Shown here piece after piece: positions 1 through 10,513 of a stretch of 64,000 nt of DNA. A program made the position numbers and the translations under genes. The notes under the pieces were generated by a model that saw only the letters and a program-made list of their open reading frames with translations, was not told where the DNA came from and did not search any database. The DNA is from Chiua virens (lineage: Eukaryota; Basidiomycota; Agaricomycetes; Boletales; Boletaceae). Positions within the stretch are counted from its first letter, which is position 1. Every line of letters begins with the position of its first letter. The stretch covers positions 1,860,001 through 1,924,000 of the forward strand of contig JAHNUO010000001.1 in assembly GCA_019787685.1 (NCBI GenBank), written 5' to 3'.

Positions 1-1060
1 CAATGCCCTTAGAAATGTCTCCGTGCATTGATCCCGAAGGATGTTTATACTTGTTTGTGCTACTGCGTCAGCGCCGCTACTTGGTGACGTGCACGCGACA
101 GTTTAACTCGCATGGAGACTGCTGGTGGTAGAACTGCACAATGGTGCGGTGGTTGATCTAGGTTTGCTAGTATGGTTTCTCACATCGGTCGAACTCTCGC
201 ACCGGGTATGTACCCGGATTGCGAGGGCTCGAGAGATGTGCTTTTTCGAAATTGTACGGAAACCTAGGCAGCCTCTCCAGTGAGTCCCAGTTCTCCAAGG
301 CGTTCCTCAAGGCCTTGTGCGCCTCATGCTCCTCGCAATCCTCCGATCAGCTACCCCGTACCCATTACGAGACACAAATTTGTGTTCTCTTCAAGTTGCC
401 TCTTTCTGTACAAAGCTGATACCCTATTTTGTCACGTAGAATTCCAGACTGTTATGTGGTGCTATCACAGTTTCCGTCCACCCCACTTGATCCTTTCAAA
501 CAACCAAAATGATCGTGCAGCACGCTAAGCGATGCTCGTGGGATGACGGATCGCCGACGAAACCCACCTTTGCACCCTTCTTTGTGGCGTCCTTGGTACT
601 ACCTGATGTAGCCGAAGTTTTTCATCATAGTGTCCCTTCCTTCGATTGAGAGCTCTTGTCATTACAGGGCGAAAGTCTGTTCCTGCTCGACTCCGTTTAC
701 GATCGTTACATCCTAATCATCTTCTAAAGGTCATCCACTCAGCTGCACACCGATCTCGACTCTGGAGAGCGAAAATGGGCCCTCGTGTGTTTAATCATGG
801 TTCTCGGAGCTTAGTCCTAACCCACTCGCGGTTTCGTCGCAGGTTCTTGGAGCTCGCATCAATCACACGACCATGTTGATCAACCCGGTAGAGGCCGCAA
901 ATTCCAATCATGCTCGTTTACGTATTTGCGTGAATGTGACGACTTCACCGCCTCCCGCGCGCTGAAGGGCACAGGCATGAACGTGTGGGACTATGAATTA
1001 TATTTCCAAGCTCAATCGTCTGTGCGGTCAGAATCATAATGTTTATAATAAGTCGTTACA
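1..1060. other. gene-poor stretch
   Basis: No open frame longer than about 95 codons and no recognisable protein motif was found on either strand. Short frames here have no conserved look and no consistent splice structure. I see no tandem repeat or terminal inverted repeat either. It may be old intergenic or decayed repeat sequence. Confidence 0.5.
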
Positions 1061-2790
1061 CTAGGAACAGAAAATGCTATCTTGGAATACACGGCATCCA
1101 CTCTCATCAAGTGCCCAAAACTGCGAGCGCTTCGCCAGGCTTTTCACGAGAAATGTCAGCGTGGAGTTAGCAACCAACAGTTGACCGTGATGCACCGACT
1201 CGGAGGGTATTTCAGGAACGACGAACCCACCCGAATAGCCCATTGCTGATATGAGCCAGAAGGCAAGGACTTCCAGGATCGTCGGCGTATAAGAGTCAAA
1301 CGCATAGATGGGAGACACAAACGAGGCACTCCAACCTTGAATCACACGTCAATACGAGATAGTAACAAATACTCCAGAAACTCGGGGAAATGCTCACCAG
1401 CAGAGAATACGCCAAAAGTCCAATGAGTATAAGTGGTGACGATGAACCATGGACAATCACTCGATATGCAAGTATCCCAAATCTTTCCAACCGGTCAGCA
1501 TCATCCTGTCGATACATTTGCCGAGTAATTGAGTACCTTACTCCAGAGCCACTCCTTGTCCTGGAAAGTATTGTGTTCCTCATAGCTCAATGAATTTAAC
1601 GAGGAACGATCAGGAAACTAGAAACTATTAGTCCTCGACAATTTCTTGGAATGCGTAGCTACATACCGATTGCCCACGAGCAAATTCTTGTAGATCCTTT
1701 GCGGGTAGCACCCATGGCGGCATTAAGAACAAACATAACGCATGTTGCGTGAATGTCGGTTTCGCTCGGTCAGTTTGGACGTGAGAGCACGTCAATGTTT
1801 TCAAGACGGGTCCCTCCTCGCAGGGAAGAAACTTCCAAGAGTTTGAATCCGGGTACAGGAGATTCAAAATGCGGCGAATACTTTCTAGGGGAAACATATC
1901 AAACCAAACAAACACACTTCGAACCTGGGTTAGACAACGTGCGTCCAAACGAATGGTTATACCGTACCGCTCAATGTCTTCGGCGCGTGCAAGTGGTAAA
2001 GGGGTTATAGAGCAGAACGGTTCGCAAGGTATGGTCAAACGTTCACCGGTGCGCTCATCTTCATCGTTCACGCCTAATGAGTCGCATGGCACAAATTCTT
2101 CCGCCCCTGGATCACGTAGTCAGCTACGTACGCGCAAGCCTGAGGATGATATTCACTAACAGTCGGAAATGATATCGCTGAAAAGCGTCGCCTTGATCGT
2201 ATGCACGAGTCTTAATTTGCGGTAACGCTCTGGGCGAACGTTCAAAGATACGTGAGAAGACCCAGACTCAGCACTACGGGGAGAACTATAAGCCATGGCC
2301 GGGAGCCTCGCTTCATGGATATAACGTCGCAAGTTGTCTGATGCTCTGGACGCCATAACTCGGATTGAAGCCTTGGGCGTTCGGGAGAGACGAAGAGGAA
2401 TGCAATGGTCCAAGATAAGGCAGGTGGCAACTAATTACGAGGTACCCATTCCAGCAACCATCCTATACAAGTAGGGGATTTCCCTGGAAACTTGGCACGG
2501 ACTTGGGAAAGAATGACCATCGATCGAGAGACAATACATGCTAAAATGAGTACAACACACAGTGATACACCAAACTTGGAAGAAAAGGACTTGTTGCCAT
2601 TCCTACAAGTATGTACTTCAAATTAACGTCTAAAACAACGTACTGGAACAGTAGGAAGCTTTCTGACTTCCTCGAAAACCGATTGGGGAACCCGAGTTTC
2701 GACAACGTCGTGGAGTTCACTTTATGCGTCGGCTCCCGGCTATTGCCGGTGCCAGTGAGAATTTTTCGGAGCCTGCTCATGTCCCTCAGA
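1061..2790 (-). CDS. putative multi-pass membrane protein, exon structure only partly resolved
   Basis: I do not recognise a family. Several minus-strand frames carry hydrophobic segments in a plausible order. One near 2560-2590 reads FGVSLCVVLILACIVSRS, one near 2400 reads LSWTIAFLFV, one near 2270 reads WLIVLPVVLSLGLLTYL, one near 1420 reads LILIGLLAYSLL, and one near 1260 reads ILEVLAFWLISAMGYSGG. A clean intron of about 60 bp (GTGAGC to AAG, roughly 1338-1398) joins the last two frames, giving AYSLL then GWSASFV. A soluble 154-codon frame (1628-2092) lies between the hydrophobic blocks. The true start, stop and most junctions are not fixed. The gene could be decayed, and chance open frames of this length are possible in 5 kb. 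Exon calls would need transcript evidence. Confidence 0.3.
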
Positions 2791-4818
2791 TGAACCGCCG
2801 CTGCTTCATTCTACAAAATCGATATGTAAGTTATCATACTTATTGATTGCCGTCTTCAATTCTAACCTGAGCTCTAGGACTCACGTTGACTACTGTATCT
2901 CAGAATTTGCCAATCGCGTTCACTCTAATGTCGACCGTCCTAAGAACCTATAGACTCCGAGCTCCATTCCGAGTCCTGTCACTTGGAACGTCATACTTTC
3001 GGTCAACATAATACCACGCATGCATGGTATGTCCCGAGTTCTGAATGAACATTCAAAGTATTCTAACGAAACGTCGAGCGTTCAAACATCGAAAATCCAT
3101 TACGCGTCAGATCCTAGGGTATATATGTACTGACTACTATATAAGCCCTGCGGCGAACGCCAGCGCAGGCCGCAATATGTTAAAGCACTCGAAAACCGTA
3201 TACAACTGCGCTTATGATTTCATAGCTCCTACTGGGATGGAGCCACCCATTTGGCAACTGCAACAAGGCGTAGGGCTAATACGAATCGGGTTTTTGACAG
3301 GCAATGCCATCAATCTAATGCACGCCTGGGATTTGCATCCTTAGGCTTATATTAGTAAATTCTCCTTCCGGACCGCTTGTACAACGCTTGCTTACCAACT
3401 GGATGCACATGCCGTCTACTGAAGAGACAATTTGGCCTAAGACAATCCTGCACCCGTGTCGACATGGATATGAAATGACCACAGGGGGTGTGGTAGCGTC
3501 CGTCAATTATCTGGAACGGGATGACAGTTAGAGTTAACGATGACAGACGTGTTTTGAACGGGCGAAACGCGCGCACATTATGACACATTTCGAGTAGTGA
3601 ATAGAAAGACTTTGAGCTGAAGGGAGCGCAGGCGGCCTGAGTCAAAGCATAGACTCGATAGTGGTTTTTAACTGTCTCTGGTAGTGAACTACCGACATGG
3701 TCGATGGAATTTATGTGGATGCTGCGGGTTGTGTCACAAACGCGCACGGAAACCTCGTTCCCAACGGTCGCCGGTCACATTGACAGACCCGGCGAGGCGA
3801 GGCAGATAGCATCGCAGAATTTGGTCAGGACACGAATGAATAGTATGTTGCACGAACCGGTGTAGACATCCCTTTCCGGCCATCTACAGTAGATGCATGG
3901 CAAATATGAAATATAAGAAGGCTCGTCCTTGACGCGGAGTGTAAGGCAATCGCATCCCATTCGATTTCAGCTTCTTGATAGCATTCAGCGGTCTGTCACG
4001 CAATTAGGTTCGCATCATTTTTTTTCCTCGGCGGATTAACGAGATGAATTTAAGCCTTTCTTGTTCCTTCACGAGGTGGAATAATTTATCTCCGATGCAA
4101 CGAAGCGACACTCGCAGGAACTACTTACTTATCGATCCATCGTGGAAAACACGAGGTATCGAGGGTGCGGGTGAACGATTTTGGGGCCATCATCAAAATG
4201 AGAACTCTACGCTATTCACCTCGCAACTTAGTGCCGTCGCACTGATAGAATCGTCAAAACTGGTCACGCGATAGCTTTATTTCAAGTACATCCAAACTCT
4301 GTTAGTTGATAGGATCTTAGGGTGTCCGTCAGCAATTACAGCAATAACACGAGGTCAATCACGCATTGAAGATCGCCGCATCAGTCAAGCATCGCCTAGT
4401 GGCGGGTGGGGTAGTACCGGGGGATTCAATCATGGGTGCAGTCAGTCATCCCTACAAGGGTCTTCGGCTCTTGGTCAATCGTCCCAGACAAACCCCACAA
4501 GGCGCTCCGCCTCCAGGTATTTCACGCCCATACGGGGATTCGCCGCATTCCCGATAGATGATCGCATCATTTAGCGACGGAGGCTAACGCATCACCAAAG
4601 GTAGCCGTGCACCGTGAAGCGGTGATCAAATCGATCGAATTTGTTTTAGAATGCAACACGGTAAAGTTTACAGCGCCGCTGATCCGTGCCATGAAATCCC
4701 GTTGCACACGGCTGGGAATCCAGGCGGGAAGATTGAAGGTGACGAGAAGGGACTGGTGACCATTCGCAAAGAAGTTTATATTGGTGTAGCGTACAGCGTT
4801 TAAGCATGGTAGCTCCGC
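2791..4818. other. gene-poor stretch
   Basis: The longest frames are 99 codons (3045-3344, plus) and 131 codons (3352-3747, minus). Neither shows a known motif, and neither connects to neighbouring frames through convincing splice sites. I see no repeat array, tRNA or terminal repeat here. Confidence 0.5.
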
Positions 4819-5424
4819 TCAGCCACCCCGCCGACGTATTGTACTGACAAGTTGTACCTTTTTCCTGACCTGCGGGTACGTCTGGTTAGTGCGTGGACAT
4901 GAGGGCAGGTGAATTCTACGTGCCGCATCGGCAAACCGTTTTCTCCACCTTTCGCTACGAAGACGTGCCCTCTTGTCGCCTTTCTTCTCGTGCCGCACGG
5001 TCAATGCGATTTCTTTAGCCACATTGTTGTTTCGTATACGCGAATTGAGCAGCTGAAAGGCACTGTTCAGATCTCCATTTCGAACAGTCAGCCGTCTGCC
5101 TGTGCCGAACGTTGAGCTTCAAATAGCCGAGGCTTTGATGGACATACCTGTCCATGTGTCTGGAGGTGGTGGGAGTTTCGAGTGATTGCTTTTGTCAGCC
5201 CACATTGTGGCCGGCGACTTGTTCTCTGGTAGTGACCCTTTGATATGCAGGGCTTTCCCCAGCATGTCCGTGAGACTGCCCAAGTTCTGTGATGTTGGGG
5301 GGAGCCGAGAAATATATCGAACACCACCGGGGGCTACTGCAGGGCGTGATGTCGCCAAAATTCGGGACAATGAAGGTGGGACATGGCGTAGAATGGCTAG
5401 TGTAAACTGACGCCTCAAAGACAT
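4819..5424 (-). CDS. MRP21: mitochondrial small-subunit ribosomal protein bS21m
   Basis: This is a component of the mitochondrial ribosome small subunit, acting in the matrix. Two exons (5424-5148 and 5099-4819) give about 185 codons in one frame. The N-terminus (MSLRRQFTLAILRHVPPSL) is basic and Ser/Leu-rich, as expected of a mitochondrial presequence. The C-terminal half carries the S21 signature: NSRIRNNNV, then RHEKKGDKRARLRSERWRKR, then RKKVQLVSTIRRRGG at the end. The stretch between KRFAD and VRKKV, about 18 residues in the same frame, is extra relative to the usual contiguous motif. It could be a short intron that happens to keep the frame, or a real insertion. The start codon lies 98 bp from the divergent RWD gene. 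Confidence 0.85.
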
Positions 5425-5522
5425 TCTCCCACCTCAACGTCGCCGCGTCGGTAGTATCAGGTAAGTGAAATGTTTGGGTACGCCAACTTCGGAACCAATT
5501 GTCGGATATCGGATGAGCTACC

Positions 5523-6566
5523 ATGTCTTCCGTCCTGCAAGAGGAGTTCGAGGTTGTCACGTTCCTTCATGTATCCACCCCACCTTTACTCACTAAAACT
5601 TAGGTTCTAGAATCCATATACCCCTCAGAACTATCAAGTGCGTGTCCCATAATTTCCCCTCAGGCATCTCGTTCACTCAACACTCATAAAGTCGTATCGG
5701 ACAGAAAGATCGAGATTGATGTCGAGCCAGACGTTGCTGTAGATGGCGCGGAATCATGTGGGTCAACTCCTCGGATGTCTCGTTCACAACCAAATTCATA
5801 CTGGACTGCGGAAGGAAGTCAAGCTAAAATTATCAGTTAGCTATACCGCCGAGTACCCTGATGTTCTACCCGACCTTCAGCTAGAGGCTGTTGATGGTGA
5901 AATAACCGAATCGGAGAGCGACGCCCTTTTGAAGGGCCTTTTAAATGTCGTATGTCACAGTTTTCACACAGACCACGGAATGTTTTAGCGCAATCCAGGG
6001 TGAAGAGAACAAGGGCATGGCGATGACATTCACTTTGGTTTCGCATCTCAGGGAAAATTTGTCGAGCTTGGTGGAAGATCGTGTAATAGGTTCGCATCGC
6101 AGAGGAACGCGAGAAGGAGCGTCTGGCAATTGAAGTGAGGTTTTAGCCCCCTGCAGTCGAAACATTGATGGATCCCGTCCGTATGTCAGGCGGAGGAGGC
6201 GCGCACTCGCGGAACCCCAGTCACAATCGTATCTTTCAAGGCCTGGAAGGCCAACTTTGACAAAGCAATGTTGCAGAAAAAATTACGGGATGAAGGAGAC
6301 AAGTTGCGTGCGTTCACTCCCAAAGAGAGGGACGAATTCAAGAAGATCGCAACTCGCTTGACTGGTCCGTGGCAGTTCCTCTTTCATGCCCTTCAATAAC
6401 GTCTGCAATAGGACGCCAACTGTTCGAAAGAAACAGAAATTTGCAAGAAGACGACAGTCTCATGGAGGAAGGGACCGTCTCTGTTGACTTCAGCCAGTAC
6501 GACCGCACCCAGGTGGTGGAAGAAGACAACGAGGAGGAACTCGTGCACTTCAGTGACAGTGATTAA
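5523..6566 (+). CDS. RWD-domain protein, Gir2/RWDD1-like (DFRP2 type)
   Basis: The first exon starts at ATG 5523 and reads MSSVLQEEFE. It splices across about 52 bp to VLESIYPSEL, the hallmark N-terminus of an RWD domain. Later exons give VKLKLSVSYTAEYPDVLPDL, the YPxxxP turn of the RWD fold, then a charged helix (LVEDRV..EREKERLAIE). The C-terminal region has TRGTPVTIVSFKAWKANFD and ends with an acidic tail (EEELVHFSDSD). This order is typical of yeast Gir2 and human RWDD1, which bind Gcn1 and the DRG/Rbg GTPases in translation control. Several short introns exist (for example about 5632-5664 and near 5950-6005), and the exact junctions are approximate. The gene shares a 98-bp intergenic promoter with the minus-strand bS21m gene. 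Confidence 0.85.
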
Positions 6567-6649
6567 ATCAACGATTACTTTCACTATCATACGAAGACAG
6601 GGTAGCAGGGGAATCATATGTATCCATAGTCTAGTTTCTAAATCAAGAT

Positions 6650-8362
6650 CTATAGGCCTGCTATCATGCCAGCTTGCACCTCGGTACCGACAATGATGAG
6701 TTCCTCTCCAACAACCTTGCAACCTAGCCTCGAGCTCTCTGATCCTATCTCCGTGATGAACCCATCCACCTCCTGAAGCTGCTTCGTGTCCTGTCTATCT
6801 CGACGGAAATCTTCTCCAGTAGCACCCAGCCATTCCATTACTGGAATACGTACCCACCGCTTCACTTGACCCCAGCCACCGTCAGATTCAAACCATCCGA
6901 GGTGACCGCCACTAGGGGTTAAAACCATTACTACCCATTCATTATCTTTGGCGTCCATTGGTACTTCTTGAACGACTGGGTCATCTGCAGAATTGATTGA
7001 GAGGAAGGGTATCTGTATGTCTCCAAGCACCTTGTGACTAGAGGAATAATCGTAATAATCAAATGCGGATGCAAAGGGCCAAGGAGGCGAGGGACCGCCT
7101 CCGATTATGGTAAAGATCTGATCGAAGGTATCGACTGTAGGATAACTTAATGCAGAGGCTTGTGACGTGGCCTCAGTTATAGCGAGGTTGGGATCACGGG
7201 TAAGCGAGGAATTTGTATGCCTCTTGAGGACGTTCACGAGATTTTGGCCCATTCCTTTGGAGTAGACGTAGCGTCCAAGGTATGTCGAGTTAAGCCTAAT
7301 CGTGGCAGTGTGAACATGGATTCGAAAATCACTGAATGCTTGCTTACTTGTGTATATTCGCGGTTAAATTCCACGGCTGGGTTAAGGTGGATGAGTTTCA
7401 TCTCACGAAGACCAGCAAATGCCACCTACGCATGCCAGGGCACATGCCGACTGGAAGCGGCAGTGTTCGCCTTCCTCGGCGATATAACGAGTCATCACAT
7501 TTGCTCCGAGGGAAAACCCGAGCGCAAGTAGGGGCGCATCTGGGAATCGGTTAGATATATGAAACACGGCCTGACGTATATCATCCGTGCCTCCCGCAGA
7601 GTAAAGCTGGGGACTCGTGATGGGGACACCAGCACCTATAAGTGGTCACCTTCATGGGACGTTCTTTACAATAGGATGCGATACTACGCACATCCGCGGA
7701 AATTAACAACCACCGCACGATAACCAAGTCCACCTTGTGAGACCGTCTGGCAAGCGGGTGCCAATATAGCTCTCACGTATGCTTCATATGAGCCTTGGGA
7801 GAAGTCTCAACTGACCGACTATGTATGAATCGGAGAAGAGAGCTTACCACCAGTCAGTCCGTGCAAAACGACAATAATTGGTGTGTCAGGTGGCATGTCG
7901 CTATCATCAATAGGAGTGAAGTCAAGGCCCCTGGGAAGTATGATTTATCCATGCGCAATCTCATGACGGTGAAAGCACTGACAATGTTCCGCCGTCTTTT
8001 AAACGGAGGAAAGTCCTACGTCAATTTGCTTGAGACACGAAGTGAATGGTAGATCATCATTGCTCGCACCTCTTGTAAGTCACCTTGTCTACCCGAGAAA
8101 AATCACCAACAACACAGTAGAGAGTCTGCATATGGCCACTGGTGGGAGCAAGTTAGTTTTCCACTCGAGCGGACATCACACTACGCGACCTTGGAAGCCA
8201 CCAGGCGGGAAGAAACTTGTCATGCAGGCTGGGACATCTCTTCTCTACGAATTCCTGAAGGGAGATGAGTTCGTTTCCCAAAGTCCCCTTGGTGTGGATG
8301 CGCGCAGGAGCGGGAGAATACCTGACTTGGATAGCGCGATCGGGGAAGAAGAGAAAGCTCAT
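6650..8362 (-). CDS. YheT/Eht1-type alpha/beta hydrolase
   Basis: The predicted product is an esterase or acyltransferase of the YheT family, related to yeast Eht1/Eeb1 and animal ABHD1/3. The conserved order can be read across about six exons. These are YSPAPARIHTKG, SLQEFVEKRCPSL and FLPAWWLP, followed by GHMQTLYCVVG, then YLRLKDGGT, then IIVVLHGLTGG (oxyanion region). Next is GFSLGANVMTRYIAEEG with the nucleophile Ser in GFSLG. NSADDPVV carries the acidic residue and GGHLGWFE the catalytic His. The last exon is 7252-6650. Splice joins are clean and no frameshift was needed. ATG 8362 begins MSFLFFPDR, a start that fits homologues. Yeast members act in lipid droplets or on medium-chain ethyl esters, but substrate cannot be told here. 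Confidence 0.88.
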
Positions 8363-8897
8363 GTCTACCCGCCAGGACCGGGTGGAAAGTGAACCGAAAG
8401 CTATTATTATTGTTCAAGTTTTCCGGTGCATGACATAACCACCAGCTCATCAATTTAAACTATCACGATCTAGCAGGGTCACATACACGTAGTGTGTCAC
8501 ACAGGTTGCAATCATCCGTCACATCACCAACCATCATGTCCCTGTACAAAACAGCGCGATGTCGCGTACGTACTCCAGTCCATACATCGCCTAGTGTCTG
8601 ATTTCATGTTCGCAAGCACTTCGATGAGGCGGGTAATCCAATTCAGCCGTACTGTTCTCAGGGAAACAAGTGTCGGCGCGTGTCACTCGACTCCGCGATT
8701 GTGTGTCGACGTCATGCTTATTCCCTTCTAGGTTCATTCATCCAAACGACTACCAATGGGCCAAGCTCAAACGTAGGAATGATAGCACCCCTTCTCCCCA
8801 GAGTCGCCAGCTCGCGAGATCAAAGGGAAAACATAAACCACAATTCTCCCCAGACAGTCCTCCTCATCGCCAACGCTCCCCACTTAGGACACCACAG
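8363..8897. other. intergenic stretch upstream of the alpha/beta hydrolase
   Basis: This is presumably the promoter region of two divergent genes, the minus-strand hydrolase and the plus-strand hypothetical gene. The overlapping plus frames 8670-9149 and 8680-9123 extend into the following gene but look poorly coding before about 8898. No motif was recognised. Confidence 0.4.
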
Positions 8898-10138
8898 ATG
8901 GATTCATTCAAGCGTAAAGAAAAAGATGCGCCCCGAGAACCCGAGAACCGAGACTGGCCGCCTGTTCAAAACGGAGATCGCAGGCGTGAATCTGATTCCT
9001 GGCTTTATACCCGAGAGCGCGGCGACCCTTTGGACAAAGGATATGCTTCGAAGAGACCAAATGACGAGAGTGAACCATACCCAAATCAGCGACTTAGGCT
9101 ATCTGGAAGAGTCAATTCTCTAGCGCCTCATATGTGCAACCAACGCTAACCCGTCACTAGACCACGTATGGACCCACCTCCGGGGATAACACTCACCCCT
9201 CACCCCAGAAGAATGAAATTGCTTGCCCAGTTTCACGTGTTCCCGCCCGCGATCCTGGGGCAAAATCAAAAGTTTCAGAAACCTTTCATCGCCTTGCAAA
9301 GTTGGTCTTCGTCATTTCATCATTAAAGCCCACTCATTTATGACCTAGGTTGTGTTGCGAAATAGTTCAGGATACTTGCTTTTTGGATCGAGAGGAAGAT
9401 AAACTAAAAGCTTTCACCGGTCTCTCCTCCCAACTCTCACGAGCCGTCCCCGGTGCTGCCATGGCAGTGACTCCAGCCCTCGCCACAGTCATAACTGGCC
9501 ATACTCGAACTAGGGAACGAGTAGAACATCACGTGTCAGAGCTTGAGGCGCTGTGGAAGGCGCTGTTCTCCACGCTGGAAGACGACATATCCAAGGCTAT
9601 TGACTCTCGTTTAGAGCAAGCCATGACGCTTCTGGATAAGGATAGGGCAAATGTAATCCAAGCGATAATGCGTTCGCAGAAACCCGTCAGCGAAAGACTG
9701 TCCGAAGGGACGACGGGACCTCGCCAACGGACAGATACCTCGACAAGAGAGGCGGCCTCGGATAGGACTGCTTTCCTGTCAGAGGGTGGCACATTGTCTT
9801 TGAATAGTAAACCAGCTAAGGACGGCTCAGCTGAAGAGGCGCGTCACCATGTGGGTCCCACTTCTCTATCATTAGTACCAACGCAGGAGGCAGACCTCGG
9901 GACGAGCCTACGGATTGTCCTCGAAGATATGAAGATGCAGATGGATAGACAAACTAGGGCGATTGAACTGTTAGCCAAGGAAAACCAGACTCTTCAGGTT
10001 GGTTTGTATCACTTTGCGCAGTGTACAGTTAAATACGATTGATCTTTTCAGCTGAAATCTACGACAGAGTTCGTCCCTCCACAGTTTGTTCCATCAGATT
10101 CTACCTCACCCTCCCCGCGAAAACCATCATACCTTTAA
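8898..10138 (+). CDS. hypothetical protein with a coiled-coil segment
   Basis: Family not recognised. The N-terminal exon from ATG 8898 is polar and charged (MDSFKRKEKDAPREPENRD), and the first donor is uncertain (near 9110-9150). The main exon ending near 10000 holds a helical stretch (HVSELEALWKALFSTLEDD, then SRLEQAMTLLDKDRANVIQ) and a second one (LEDMKMQMDRQTRAIELLA). Both have spaced Leu/Ile residues typical of coiled coils. A last exon after an intron ending in TTTTCAG gives STTEFVPPQFVPSDST and ends at TAA 10136-10138 (PRKPSYL). The middle is Ser/Thr-rich and probably disordered. It may be a structural or adaptor protein, but there is no direct evidence for that. Confidence 0.5.
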
Positions 10139-10513
10139 AACCGAACTTTGCGGTGCGATTGTTCACGTTGTCGATCTCGTGACCACATATCATCATCAGG
10201 AACCATACTCTCTGTTCAGAAATTCCAATGCCACTCGTTTACTGGAGTTACGCTTGGAAGACAGATATTTCTTGTACTTGTAGTTACCTCAATGAGATTG
10301 TTCGATACCTTGACGTTGCAACGTTGATTCGGTTGAATGGTCAGCCAGACAGTCACGTGTGACAAACGCGACTTGAACGTTGTTAATGTTCATCATCCTC
10401 GCGATCGAACCTGACTCGCGCTGGACCCGACCTGATCATACAACACCACTCACGAGTCGTCCTACGCGTTCTCTCCCCTTCCAGTTAACTTTCACCTCGT
10501 CTTCCACTTCGAC
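10139..10513. promoter_or_regulatory. intergenic stretch, likely 3' end of one gene and promoter of the next
   Basis: This 375-bp stretch separates two tandem plus-strand genes. No open frame of interest lies here beyond a 65-codon shadow. A pyrimidine-rich tract (about 10440-10510) directly precedes ATG 10514, which is common in basidiomycete core promoters. No TATA box was seen near the start. Confidence 0.3.

Noticed and set aside
1843..1864. TTTGAATCCG-like B box as a tRNA candidate
   Set aside because: It lacks the GGTTCGA core and no acceptor or anticodon stem could be folded around it.
3045..3747. ORFs of 99 codons (plus) and 131 codons (minus) in the left region
   Set aside because: No recognisable motif, no conserved composition and no spliced continuation.
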